Of a stretch of DNA of 64,000 bases, positions 20,971 to 32,600 are shown in pieces. Numbering within the stretch: position 1 is the stretch's first letter; each line of letters starts with the position of its first letter. The position numbers were made by a program, and so were the translations under genes. The notes below the pieces were generated by a model. That model worked only from the letters and a program-made list of their open reading frames with translations, ran no database searches and was not told the DNA's origin. The stretch comes from Zygnema cylindricum (taxonomy: Eukaryota > Streptophyta > Zygnematophyceae > Zygnematales > Zygnemataceae). The stretch spans positions 114,146 through 178,145 of the forward strand of contig JBBHKE010001320.1 in assembly GCA_037447655.1 (NCBI GenBank). The letters run 5' to 3'.

Positions 20971-21111
20971 TTGTATCAGATTTGGTGAGCTGTAGAAAAC
21001 AGCTGTTTGATAGGATTCTTGATAAGCTTCTGTGAGTGAGATTATGTCTACTTCCACTACTACTGCTGCTCCTCCACCTGCACCGGTGGTTGTAGAACAA
21101 CAAACTCCCTC
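20971..21111 (+). pseudogene. gag: Copia-A leader and gag start, truncated
   Basis: Leader after the LTR, then ATG at 21043 with a Ser/Thr/Ala/Pro-rich N-terminus (MSTSTTTAAPPPAPVVVEQQ). It fuses near 21110 to a minus-strand copia-C integrase sequence. Only the first ~23 codons of gag survive. Confidence 0.7.
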
Positions 21112-23080
21112 ATCTCTCAAGTATTTTTCAAACTGGTTAGCGGTGTACCTCCCCCATTATCACTTCTTATTCTCTTAATGGGGGTTCCGTGTAACTTTTC
21201 ACTTCAGGCTTGGTATTCTTTGAAGTACTTTGGTGTTTCAGACTTTGTTTTCAGGAAGTAGACTCTAGAATATCAGGACCAATCATTAGTAATTGTCAGC
21301 ATATACCTCTTCCCCCCAACCGAAGGTACTCCTGCTGGTCCCCAGATATCTGTGTGGATTAGATCTAGTACTTTCTCACCTCTATATGTGGCAATTTTGG
21401 GAAAGGGAAGTCTACGAGCCTTACCTTGGGCACAGCCACTACAATCATCCATCATTTCATTATCCCCAAACTGAGTGCCTTCTACCTCACCCAACTTCTT
21501 CATTTCCCTTAGCCTATCAAAATGCACATGCCCCAAACGCTTATTCCAGATCATCAAGCTCGGGACACCACCATACTTAGCACTCTTATTTTCATTACTC
21601 ATGTTAAGCCTAAACATTCCTTGGCTACCCTTATCTGCTGTGAAGTAGACTTCATCTCAGTATTTAGCTGTAAAGACTCCCTTTCTAGTAAAGGTATCAA
21701 AATCCTTGTCATCTAATATAGAAGTAGACACAAGATTTTTACTCAACCGAGGAATGTAGAGCACATCTGAGAAGGTGAGTATAAAAGTCTTTCCCTCCAC
21801 TAGGACTTTGAGATCTACCGATCCCACTAGATCTGTGGTAACTACTCTCCCATCCTCATACTCTATTTCTACCGTAGGGATCTTTCTTAACTTAGTGAAG
21901 AGGTGCTGTCGCGACACATATGCATGGATGCACCTGAATTGGTGATCCATCCTTCCTGTGAAGCTTCTCGAATGGCTTCAAGAGCACACTTCTGTTTTTA
22001 AGGGATCTCCTTCTCCTCCAGTTTCTTGTCGAGAAGAAGTACCACATCCTCCTCCTCAGAGGACTCGTCCTCCTCAGTCTCTCTTTTTACTCGTGTGACC
22101 ACAAGTTCCTTCTTCTTCCCTCCGGAAGATCCCCCCTCCACAATTTTCTTGAAGCCTCAGCTTTGACAGCTTGATGCAATCAGCTATGAAGTGTCGCGGC
22201 TTTTTGCATAAATGACAAAAACCCTTTTGGGGGCCTAGGTTCTCCAGATTGATCTCTTTCTCCTTTGAAGCTGTTGTACGGCTTCTTTGGATCCTTCCTC
22301 CAACGGTCTGTTTTGGGAGCTAAAGCTTGAACGTTCTTACCTCCTCTACGGATCTCAATAGTGTTCTTTTGCACGAGTATCATTCGGACGATGGTGTTCC
22401 ACTTCCAAGAACTGTCATCCATTTCTTGCACTCGGTACACAATGTTTTCATACTCCTCACGTAGCTTCATGATGAGAGTGTCAACTTTCATCTTCATTGT
22501 GCCTGTCCATCCAGCACTCTCCATTATTATTTATAGACAAGAGAGATCATTACAGTAATCTAACATATTCCCTCCTTTGTAAGTATAAATCCCCAACCTT
22601 TGCTCCACCAGCTGGATCTCTAAGATGGTACCAGCTCTACAGATCTCCACTAAAGTCATCCACAACTCCTCGGCCTTAAAGATGTGAAGATGAGAGGTCG
22701 CCAAAGCTTAGGTGAGGTGCCTCAGAATGAAATGCTTGGCATTCATGTTGGTGTACTCCCACATTTGAATATCGTTTTCCTCGGTCTTCACGACCACCAC
22801 TCTGGGTGTCGTGGCAATAGGAGTAACACGTGTCTCTTTTACTTTCCCATTTTCGGACACAATAATGTTCGGATCGTCTGTCTCCTCTGTTGGAGCAGAT
22901 GTTAATGCAGAAAACCTCACTTTATCAATCCCTGGTGGAGTCCCCTGAAATGGTCGTTTCAATCGTCCACTGACGATACCCTGGTATCGTTTTTCACACA
23001 ATGCCCTTGTCATCATGGCTTCCCAGTAAATGAACCCAGATCCGTTGAAAATGGGCAACCTAGAGGGTGGGCCCATAACC
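21112..23080 (-). pseudogene. Copia-C internal region: gag, protease, integrase N-part
   Basis: On the minus strand from the primer-binding site: gag N-terminus (23100-22708, with MGPPSRLPIFNG), gag core (22524-22180, TLIMKL and YRVQEMDDSSWKWN motifs), and a degraded CCHC region. Then a protease segment at 21950-21657 whose Asp-Ser-Gly active site is lost to frameshifts, and integrase from 21617 with the zinc-binding pattern (LGHVHFDRL...CSGCAQGK) and first catalytic Asp (HTDIWGP). It stops at a junction near 21111 shortly after the second catalytic region. No RT. Several frameshifts; dead copy. Confidence 0.8.
23068..23080 (-). other. Primer-binding site, half-tRNA initiator Met type
   Basis: Minus strand reads GGTTATGGGCCCA directly after the LTR end GAATTGCA. 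It is a perfect complement of the initiator tRNA-Met anticodon arm. Confidence 0.8.
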
Positions 23081-24076
23081 TGCAATTCTGTGTCCCCCAT
23101 TAGATCACTGAATTCAAGAAGCCTTTAGATAGCTTTTGGCTAGCCCTCATTCAACTTGGATCACTGTCACCCAAGCAAAAAAACAGTAAATCAAACTGTA
23201 CCCCTATGCAGTTTGGACTCCCCTAAGTCCCCAGAAAAATGAATCACTGAAAATGCCCAACCAGACAATTAGATATCAAGTGGCAAAGATGCCAATATAT
23301 ATACAAGCTTGTTGGGAGAAAACGGCTACCTCCTCAATCCTCTAAGTCCTAAACCCCTCTCACAACCCCTATATACTGATGTACGAACGAATCAGAAGGC
23401 TGTACAGTACAGAAAGGTACTAGGGCCGATGTACTTTTTGTACGGCCTGTGTACGACAAGGCCATAGAGTGGACGTATGTCTCCTCCAAACTTGTCCTCG
23501 CGCTCCTTAGGATTCCCGCTTCCCAATAATATCTTGCCACTTATCGACAGGTCATGTCACATTTGAAAACCACCAAGGCTGCTATTCCGAGATCGCGACG
23601 ATGATGCGGACCGTCGGATCCAAACTAGCTTTTAATGATCGCCGTCCAAAATAACAAATGTTCGGTACATTTGTTTTATACGCACTAAAACTTTACTAGT
23701 TTCTATGTCCTTATTATTATTCGCTTGAACGAATTAATGATCTTGGTAATGTTTAAACAGCTATCAAACACTATGTATCCTAAAGGACTACTATGTCAGA
23801 CCGGTAAGAGCTGAGAGCTACGCCTCGCTCTGCCGGTCGGAGGTTCGAGTCTTGCCGGACTCAACCTTTTTGTTGAGAGTGACTTAGGTCACTCTTTAGT
23901 CTTGCCGATGGAGCTGAGGCAACCATGGCTCCATCGTCCTCTCTCTCCTTCAGTAACTATAACAAGTATGGGGGCTAGAGAGAGAAGGTGGAGGCAGGTT
24001 GCCTGTGCTTTTTCTTTTAGTTATTTCACCTAATTAAGACCTAGAAAATACCTTTCATAAATCAGTAATTTCAACA
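23081..24076 (-). repeat. Copia-C 5' LTR, minus strand
   Basis: 996 bp, TGTTGAAATT...GAATTGCA in minus orientation. It is inserted in another minus-strand gag at its zinc knuckle (right flank ctagt). It carries the antisense tRNA-like cassette, the GTAC inverted repeat (about 23405-23445), and GAGTGACTTAGGTCACTC near 23878. Confidence 0.8.
23796..23871 (+). promoter_or_regulatory. tRNA-like pol III cassette with near-consensus B box
   Basis: Plus strand, antisense to the LTR. The A-box-like ACCGGTAAGAGCTGAGAGC is followed by GGTTCGAGTCT (23842-23852), one base off the pol III B box GGTTCGANTCC, then CCGGACTCAACC and TTTTT (23867-23871). The surroundings resemble a tRNA 3' half. It does not fold into a complete cloverleaf. 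Confidence 0.6.
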
Positions 24077-24975
24077 CTAGTTTCTTACAATAGTGACATA
24101 AACCATTGGGAGCCTTTGGACCGAACTCGCCGGTCTGATTTTTATGCTCCCCACCCTCTGTAATTTCCGACTGGTCTCCAGAATCCTTGTTCCTCCAATA
24201 AGTCCCAGCTGCCAACGCTTGTCCACTCTTTCCTCCCCTTTGGATCTCAATCGTTTTCTCCCGAACGAGAATCATTCCTACCATTGAGTTCCATATCCAC
24301 CTTGAGTCGGACAAGTCTTATACACGGTTTACTATGTTCTCGAACTCATCGGGAAACTTCATCAGTAAACAATTAACCTTTTGCTTTTCACTAAATTCTT
24401 TTCGAACACTCTCTAGCTCCATGAAAAGTGTAGCAAGCTCATTGCAAAAATCCAACTTCTTCCCCCCTTTGTATACTTACTTCTTAAAATTCTGATCTGC
24501 CAATTGTTGTTGTTGAATTGTACCACTTCGGTACATCTCTATGAGAGCCATCCAAAGATTGGATGCCGTTTCTACCTGCAAATGAGGACATGCAAGCCCT
24601 TGAGTGAGATGGCGGAGGATGAAGTGTTTTGCCGCAATATTGTTAAAGTCCTAGGTATCAGTATCATTCTCGTAGTTCTTTGGAATAGGTGACATGAATG
24701 TCGAACCAATTGTTATTGGTGTGGTCGTCTCCTTCTCTTTTCCTTCGTACACCACCTCCCTTTCCTTTGTCTCCTCCGTTGAAGACGGATCTGCTTTCTT
24801 GATTAATCGGCTTCCTCCAAACCTTGGAGGGATTCATAGACTTGATGGACTCCACACTCGTCAACTCACTATTTTTCAAAACCTTTTCTCGCATAGAGAT
24901 CATATCATCATACTTTCCCAGTGTATGAAGCCAATTCTAATAAATATGGGTACCCTAGAAGGTAAGCCCATAACT
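24077..24975 (-). pseudogene. gag: Gag of a second minus-strand element, truncated at zinc knuckle
   Basis: From the primer-binding site at 24963-24975 (AGTTATGGGCTTA) gag runs leftwards. Fragments at 24903-24664 and 24314-24077 show the copia-C gag core, a basic linker and the start of the knuckle (CHYCKK), cut by the LTR at 23081-24076. Multiple stops and frameshifts. Confidence 0.65.
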
Positions 24976-26044
24976 TGCAACTCTGAGACCTCCATAAATC
25001 CTCAAAATGAACAGCTTGCACGAAGCCTCTAGGATAACCCTGACTCCTTTGTGTTTCAGTAAAAATAAATGGCACTCTGGCTGACAAAAACTATGACCAC
25101 TCTCACCCTTATGAAGGGAAGACTCCATGGAGTCGATAGCAAAAATAATCTCCGAATTTGCTCCCCTGAGCAGTAAGTTATGGAGGGTCAAAGTTGACCT
25201 TTTGTACAGAAGCTCTATGGGAGAGAGGGTCCTATCTACCAATTTTTTCTAAGTCATATCTTTCTCAAAAACTGTATCTACTGAAGTACGGCACCAATCA
25301 TATTACATTGCCGTACACAAAAGTACAGTTGCCGGTGTACTTTTTGTACGAATATTGTACGACATGGCCTAATTGTCGACACATGTCATATCCAAATTTT
25401 GTCCCGTAATCCTCGGAGATGCCGCGATCCAATGTAATTGTGCCAGGTGCCATCTGATGTGGCGATGAACACAAACTGCCGAGATTCACTTCCGCGATCT
25501 CAACATTCTTTACGGCCGTTCGATTGAATACAGATTTCAATCGTAGCCGTCATAAATACTTGCGCGGTATTTGTTTCGTTTAAAGAAACAAATGCACGCT
25601 ACTCGTTTTTTATCCATACCGTCATCCGTTATTTTACAGAAATGAATCTATGTATCCCGTAAACAGTTGCCGTTAAATGAATTATCATACGTTGTAACAT
25701 TTAAAAAAATAACAAACCCTATAGCATGTAACTCTAGTCTTAGACTAAATAGATAAGTCTACCGGCTACCGACAGCTTTATCGGACGACAGGTACCAGGA
25801 TCAAATCTTGGATTCGACATCACCCCTTTTTAGTAAATAAACTACCTATCCATAAATCAACTAATATATTTCCTGTAATTCTATAGATAGCCTAGGTAGC
25901 CATGGCTCTAGCTTCCTCTCGAACTTCTCAATGACTGCGACAAGTGTGGGAGTTGGAGAGAGAAGTTAGAGGCAAACTGCCTCGGATTATTTATGCATCT
26001 CATTTTAGACCTAGAAAATACTAAAATAACCATTAATTTCTACA
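24976..26044 (-). repeat. E-type LTR, minus strand
   Basis: 1069 bp, TGTAGAAATT...GAGTTGCA in minus orientation, followed on its inner side by the half-tRNA site at 24963-24975. Its outer flank (26045 on) is plus-strand copia-B sequence. It carries the GTAC inverted repeat (25304-25345), a GACACATGTCAT site, the TTTGTTTCG/GAAACAAA inverted repeat near 25571, and the tRNA-like cassette. Confidence 0.75.
25745..25831 (+). promoter_or_regulatory. tRNA-like pol III cassette in E-type LTR
   Basis: A-box-like AGATAAGTCTACCGGCTAC, B-box-like CCAGGATCAAATCTTGG, terminator TTTTT at 25827-25831. Antisense to the LTR. Confidence 0.55.
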
Positions 26045-26638
26045 TTTACAAATGTGCATCAAACGCCTCCAAAGAGTATATACTATGCTTGTGGGATGAG
26101 TGGTCAAACCTCAGCTCAGGGTGATGTATCTTTAATGGTATATGTGGGGGAAAAGTCGGTAGAGAGAACTCTTCACAATGTTTTTTATGTTCCAGACTTT
26201 AAAATGAATCTTTTCTCTACATCATTAGAGGAAAGCAAAAGCTTTTAAGTCATTATGAAAGGAGGTAGGCAGGTTGTTAGTGAGAAAGGAAAAGTAGCAA
26301 TAACACGAACTAGAGATGCTAGCAAAATGTACCGGATGGACATGGCTGAATAGACCATGGATCGGAAAGAGTTCTACACCTAATAAATCGTGATGATCTT
26401 AGTCTGTCACAAATGGCTTCGGCTGGAGGCGTCCACTATATGGTCACATTTACAGATGACTACTCGAGGTACACCAAAGTTTACTTCATGTAACATAAAA
26501 GTGAAAAGTTTACTCACTTCAAACACTACAAAGCATGGGCGGAAAAGCTTCATAGAGTTCCAATATTGGCGTTGAGATCGGCGACGGGGGAGAATACACG
26601 TCAAAGGAATTTGAAGAATTTCTCCTTCAAGAAGGTAT
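26045..26638 (+). pseudogene. Copia-B protease and integrase fragments
   Basis: Plus-strand protease-region residues (CGMSGQTSAQGDVSLMV, then YVPDFKMNLFSTSL) are joined after a deletion to integrase (HYMVTFTDDYSRY-like, GGEYTSKEFEEFLLQEG). It ends exactly where a copia-B LTR begins at 26639. Stops and a frameshift near the second catalytic Asp. Homologous to 30460-31290. Confidence 0.7.
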
Positions 26639-27462
26639 TGTTGTTTTCAAAGCTTTGTCTTCAGTAGATAGAGCTGAGAGGGGAGAATTAACAGTAAGAA
26701 TATTTTTGGATAAGTTAGATGTAATACTGACCTTAAATAGTGTGACAATCAAGTATTACTCTAAAGTATTTTGTACGGTCATATAAGACACGCGTCGACA
26801 TTTTAGATAACTCAGAAAGTGCGGAATGGACATGGACACATGTCGCCTAACGAACGGATGTCTTCGGCAGATTAGGCGGACGGGAAATGAACAGGACATC
26901 TGGGAACATAGTTGTGAAGGGAAAATACCTGACGTTAGATTTTATCAAGTTAACGGTTGAGATTCGAGTGGGGACCACAAGTGACGAGATGCCCTTTACG
27001 CACCCCAAATATCCGTACGAAATCACCACAACAGATTGGACATAGTAGACGGATGCTTACTAAGCAAGCAACATTTTATGTACGCAGTCAAATTGTAAAT
27101 ACCTAAAGAAATATTTTTTGTTGCTTGGTGCTTTATCAAATAGTGTTTCACTATTTAGTTTTAGGGTAATTGCAATTAGGTTTTTGGAAGTACATTAGGG
27201 TACCTTGCCGTACTACAGTACAGTAATACTATTCAGGGTACTGTCACCTGATTGGCTAATGAGCAGTAGGAGCTCACTCAGAGTATAATGTTTAGGCCTT
27301 AGAATTATTTTGGTATCCAGTTTTTGGAATATGGGAAATTAAAAGGCAATATTTGGGAAACTTACAACTCTCATATCTTATGGTTTACTAAGTCACTTAT
27401 GTTGTAATTTTGGGAATTAGCAGTGTGTGTGCTAGTCTATTTATGTACCAATTCTTAGGGTA
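26639..27462 (+). repeat. Copia-B LTR, plus strand
   Basis: About 820 bp, starting TGTTGTTTTCAAAGC. The right end is approximate because no canonical CA plus primer-binding site is evident. Left flank is integrase, right flank is leader plus gag, so internal sequence borders both sides. It lacks the tRNA-like cassette seen in C/D/E LTRs. Confidence 0.65.
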
Positions 27463-27541
27463 GTTTGATTTGTGAGTCAAGATTTACAGTGTGTCAAAAG
27501 GTGCTGTCTGTGAGGGATTCTTGTAAAGCTTCAGCTTAAGT

Positions 27542-27792
27542 ATGTTTTATTCTACTACTACTACTGCACCTCCACCTACACTTGTTGTTATAGAACAAGT
27601 GGTTATGGGCCTATCTCCCATAATTCTTGTGTTTAATGGACAAAAATATGCTTACTGGGCAGACATGGTTGAGTCTTACTTTAAAACTGCAGGTTTACTA
27701 GAAATTTTGGATGGATCACTTGATGAAGCTAATCAACTTGGGCGAAAAAGAATTCGCAAGCTTGGAATGCTCTCAAACTATGTCTTCTGTGT
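27542..27792 (+). pseudogene. gag: Copia-B gag N-terminus, truncated
   Basis: ATG then a Thr/Ala/Pro-rich start, then FNGQKYAYWADMVESYFKTAGLLEILDGS, the typical beginning of copia gag (DUF4219/UBN2-like). It is cut at about 27793 by an inverted piece of copia-A leader and gag. Confidence 0.7.
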
Positions 27793-27918
27793 TGTTCTAC
27801 AACCACCGGTGCAGGTGGAGGAGCAGCAGTAGTAGTAGAAGTAGACATGATACACTCTCAGAAGCTATCAAGAATCCTACCAAACAGCTGTTCTTAAGTG
27901 CTCACCAATTCTTATAAA
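27793..27918 (-). repeat. gag: 126 bp inverted copia-A leader/gag-start, copy 1
   Basis: Reverse complement of the copia-A leader plus first gag codons. Nearly identical (about 3 differences) to 28868-28993 in the same orientation. The two copies flank the unexplained 27919-28867 segment. Confidence 0.75.
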
Positions 27919-28867
27919 ATATAAAATCCTTAAAAAATCTTTAAAATTACAAACAACTAACATAAATGTACGAAATTATACATAAAGTGTACCTTACAAA
28001 CTCAATAATACGGCAAATCTTTGTCAACCGTACTAAATAATATATGAACGTACGGCAATGTACCTTATAAACCCTAAAATCCCCCCTTATATTAACCCCA
28101 AGGAGTACGGATATGTGCAAACATTGCACGTAAATATACAGAAAATGTAGCGCAGCTGTACTAAAATATACGAAAAATGTACGCCAATGTATCCTCCAAA
28201 CCCTAATGTACGGGTGCAATGGAAGGTGTTTTATTATACAAAGTCAATAATATAATACAGTATGTTATACAGTACTATTGTATGCATACTATATATTTTT
28301 TTAAGTTATCGCCGATATGGAATTTGTTGGTCTCAGACCGATATATCGGAACCTCTGACCATTCGATAACCGATAACTATCGATATATCGGTGTTATCGC
28401 GATAATTTTTTTACCGACACACAACACTACAAAGAACTATTAAAGGCAACTCTTTAATTTCCTTGGGGTTATGGCAGCACACTAAGTTAAAAAACACATC
28501 TTCGATTCATAATAGCGAAAACAAATCATTATAGCTCCCACTTGCTCTAATGCAAGATAAATGATGACGATACAAAGAGTAAGGGAAAAACATAAGGGTT
28601 TTCAAGGAGCCACCTCTTAACACAACATCGTGATAGGATCATTAACAACACAAAGTGTGCAATTGTTACACAACTCACGAGGGAAAGCAAAGTAAAACAT
28701 ATAAAATTACATAAGGGGTCCATCGATATCAATACATTAAATGAATTGTTTATTTAACCCTTGCTCTCACAACAATCCTTACTCAATATTTTGCTCGTTG
28801 CAAAATTTCCTACATGTGAGAAGGAATACGAACCCCCAGACATTCTACAATTCTTATGACAAACATG
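27919..28867. other. Unassigned AT-rich insert between 126-bp direct repeats
   Basis: 949 bp without a recognisable gene. It contains palindromic GATATATCGG/CCGATATATC words and ATCGCGAT (28300-28410), reminiscent of 139-185. No terminal inverted repeats or poly-A tail were found. Origin unknown. Confidence 0.5.
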
Positions 28868-28995
28868 TTGTTCTACAACCACCGGTGCAGGTGGAGGAGC
28901 AGCAGTAGTAGTAGAAGTAGACATGATACACTCTCAGAAGCTATCATGAATCCTACCAAACAGCTGTTCTTTAGTGCTCACCAATTCTTATACAA
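28868..28995 (-). repeat. gag: Inverted copia-A leader/gag-start, copy 2
   Basis: The minus strand carries leader plus ATG and the MSTSTTTAAPPPAPV start. It directly continues the minus-strand copia-A LTR at 28996-29641. Confidence 0.75.
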
Positions 28996-29236
28996 GCATC
29001 CAAACCTCACAAAACTCTATCAGAATATAGAGTAGCATAAACACTGATAACTCCCAAAGTTATAGCACAATTGACCTGACAACACTCAAGATATAATACT
29101 CAGAAGTTTCCCAAAAACTGTCTGCAGTTTTTCTACTTGGATGTCTGGATACATCATGTGTTTTGAGTCCTAAGTCTTATACTAGTGTTGTACCGGCAAT
29201 ACCAGTGTACCTGAGAGGTACGTCAAGCTGCCAAGC

Positions 29237-29336
29237 TAATACTAAGCTACCACTGAGCTACCACTGAGCTACCACTAAGCTACCATTGAGCTACCACTGA
29301 GCTACCCACTAAGTTACCACCGAGTTCCCACTAAGT
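29237..29336. repeat. 11-bp tandem array (GAGCTACCACT)n
   Basis: About eight or nine imperfect copies of GAGCTACCACT or GAGTTACCACT inside the minus-strand copia-A LTR. Possible U3/R enhancer array. Confidence 0.85.
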
Positions 29337-29460
29337 TGACTAGAATCGTATCTATCGCAGTTGTTCTGTCCTGTATTGAATCACATTAAGGATATCAGAT
29401 GTTGCGTTGTCCGTACGGACCATATCAAATATAATCGTGGTTGCCTTGTCCTGTCTCTGT

Positions 29461-29620
29461 TGCAGCTTCGCTGCTGCGCTGCTCTGCTGCTGCGTTGCTC
29501 TGCTGTATAGCAGCTACTCTGCTGTATAGCAGTTGCTCTGCTGTATAGCAGCTGCGTTGCTCTGTTGTATAGCAGCTGCGCTGCTTTGTTTGAAAAGCAG
29601 CTGCGCTGCTCTGAGGCTGA
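29461..29620. repeat. GCAGCTGCGTTGCTCTG tandem array in LTR U3
   Basis: Four or more units of about 27 bp built on CTGCTGTATAGCAGCTGCG and TTGCTCTG, close to the start of the minus-strand LTR (U3). U3 tandem arrays often act as enhancers in plant copia elements. The same vocabulary appears in the copia-A 3' region and in the gypsy LTR. Confidence 0.8.
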
Positions 29621-29641
29621 AAGCTTTCCAAAAAGACAACA

Positions 29642-32600
29642 TTTTGAAGTACATGGATATGTCACGAATTAATTTGAAGAAGGCGATTAACATCTGGAAA
29701 TCCCTCAAGGCGTCTTATGAGAAGGCAAATGTTCAAGAGGAACTTCTATTGGCAAGAAAAATCTGGGACTACAAATACTCGGGGGGAACAATGGCTGAGT
29801 ATACGGATAACTTCAGAGCTTTTATTGATGCTCATGCTTGTGCCGGTGGCTCCTTCCGTGAGTTATAGCAGACTGCTTTTATCATTAGAGGTCTTCCTAA
29901 CAGTAAAAAAGATACGTTTGTTGAATTGAAAAATCATGATAAAGCTAGCCGGACACTTCAGTTAACTATTAATATTATTCTAGAGGAGGAGTCTATGTCA
30001 AAGATGCTTAATGGAGAGAAAAAAGTAGAGTCATTTAACACAGACTTTAATAGGAAACGACAGTTTAATCAAGCAACAAATATGTTTAATCAACAAAGGA
30101 ATTAGTTAAACCCAAATTAGGGTCAGTTTAAACAGTTTAATCAAAGGCAGAATAGATAGTTTTTTACTGCTTGTTTTTATTGTTCAGAGAGAGGTCATGG
30201 ATATAGACTGTCATAAATTTAAAAAGGCAAATGAGACAAGATTATATCGGCCAGGTTGGCAGCAAAGTAAGTATAACCAGGGCTTTTTCTGGTCATCGGT
30301 TACAAAACAACTCATTGTTTTCTTCATCTGTCACTCATGAAGATGAGTCTTTGACCTTTAATAAGCAAGATGACTCATAGTAATTTGCAATGGCGGCAAC
30401 AATAGAGGGCTCAAAGGACACCGGATGCATCATGGACACAGGGGCATCGGCCCACATGTGTTTGAACAAGGGATTTTTTACCAATGTGCAGACAACACCT
30501 GCAAAGAATATCTACTATACTTGTGGCATGAGTGTCCAGACTTGTGCTCAGGGTGATGTTTCATTGCTGGTAGATGTAGGAGGAAAGTTTGTAGAGATAA
30601 CACTTCATAATGTCTTATATGTTGCGGACTTCAAAAAAAATCTGTTTTCCACTTTTTTGGGTGAAAGCAAAGGGTTTGAGGTCACCCTTAAGGGAGGTAG
30701 GCAGGTTGTAAGCAAGCTAAGAAAAATAACAGTGACAGGAACTAGAGATACAAGCAAAATGTATCGCATAGACATGGTTGATTCTAAGGAAAATGATGTT
30801 CTCTACTTTAGTGTAATATCTAAAAATGAATTATGGCATAAAAAGCTAGGACATGTTCACTATGACAGTTTAATAAAAATCTTGAAAGCTACGAAAGAAC
30901 AGGGTGTTTCTCTCACAGATTAGCTAGTCAAAACTTGTGATGGTTGCTATTTAGGAAAGATACATAAACTGCCTTTTCAATAGGAATCGGATCATAAATA
31001 TACAAAAGTCTTGCAGCTAATTCACTCGGATGTTTTGGGACCTGCTCAGGTGCCCCCTGTTGGGTGGGTTCGTTTTATGTTAACGTTTACACATGACTTC
31101 TCCAGATTCACTAAAGTTTACTTCATGAAAGAAAAGTGTGAAGTGTTTGGACACTTCAAACACTACAAAGTTTGGGCGGAAAAACTGCATGGTTTTCCTA
31201 TTTTGGAAATCAAATCTGACAATGGAGGAGAGTTTATGTCAAAAGAATTCAAAATTTTTAAGCTGGATGAGGGTATAAGTTGCTAGCTCACTGTTCCTTA
31301 CACTCCTCAGTAGAATGGTGTTTCGAAAAGACTAAACAAAACCATTATAGAATGTGCTAGATCTATGCTGGTAGATAAAAATATAGATTTGAAATTTTGG
31401 GCTGAGGCCCTTAACTGTGCAGTTTATATCAGATATAGAATTGGTTCTAGGTCTGTTAGTACTACATCCTTTGAACTTTTGACAGGTAGAAAGGCTGATG
31501 ATAGTCATTCCAGAGTTTTTAGAAGTAAATGCTTTGTTTTGAACACCTCACCAAGCACCTGGAAAATGGAACCAAAGAGTTTACCGGGTATCCTTATGGG
31601 GTATGATGATACTTCAAAAGGCTACAAAGTATATGTTTTTGATAAGAAAAAAGTAATTTTGTCTAGAAATATTATTATAAAGGATAAGGAAGTTTCAGCA
31701 GATCTATTTAGCATGACAAAAAAACAAGTTGAGGAAAAGTCACAAGAATATGTTGTTTTTGATTGTTCGGCAACCTTTTGCAGATCCAATGTCTTCCGAT
31801 CCTCAAGTTCATCTTCCGACTCAGATGGAGCAAGCTGAACCGGTCCAAGAGCAACAAAAACATGTCACAAGACCAACGAGGAACGCCAAGGATCCATTGG
31901 TCTCCACCTTAGAATTTCCGGGGGGAAAGAGATCTAGCAGCCGTCTACAATCTGGATCACACTTTGCCAACTCTGCTAGCCCGGGGAAACCTCAGACTAT
32001 CCGGGAAGCCTTCTCTTCACCCGAAAGAAACCATTGTATTGAGGCGGCAAACGATGAAATGAAGTCCATAATGGAAGCTCAAACATGGGAGTTGGTTAAT
32101 CCTCCTTCGTACCGGAAAGCTATCGGTAGCAAATGGGTATTCAAACTGAAACTAAATCCGGATGGCACCATTGAAAGATACAAAGCAAGACTTGTGGCGA
32201 AAGGCTACAATCAAAAAGAAGGAATTGACTTTGAGGAGACTTTCTCTATGGTGGTAAGGTTTCCAACTGTCAGAATTCTATTGAGTCTAGCTGCAATTGA
32301 AAACATGGAAGTGCATCAAATGGATGTTAAAATACCTTTTCTTCATGGAGAGCTTGAAAAAACTATTTATATGCAACAACCAGAAATGAATGTAGAGAAA
32401 GGAAAAGAAAAACTAGTTTGTAAACTGATGAAATCTTTGTATGGGATGAAACAAGCCCCTGGACAGTGGAACCTGAAGTTAGATGAATTCCTCACTAAAT
32501 TAGGCTTTAAAAGAATCAGTTCACATCATTCTGTGTATGTTCTGCAAGGGGAGGATGGTGTACTTTATATTGCTATTTATATAGATGATGTGCTACTTAT

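Larger units (their letters stand above)
28996..29641 (-). repeat. Copia-A LTR, minus strand
   Basis: About 646 bp, starting TGTTGTCTTTTTGG on minus at 29641. It contains two tandem arrays: 11-bp units GAGCTACCACT (29237-29336) and about 27-bp units containing TATAGCAGCTGCG (29461-29620). On the right it abuts plus-strand copia-B gag directly. Confidence 0.75.

Noticed and set aside
29237-29620. CRISPR-like array
   Set aside because: Contiguous tandem repeats without unique spacers, in a eukaryotic LTR.
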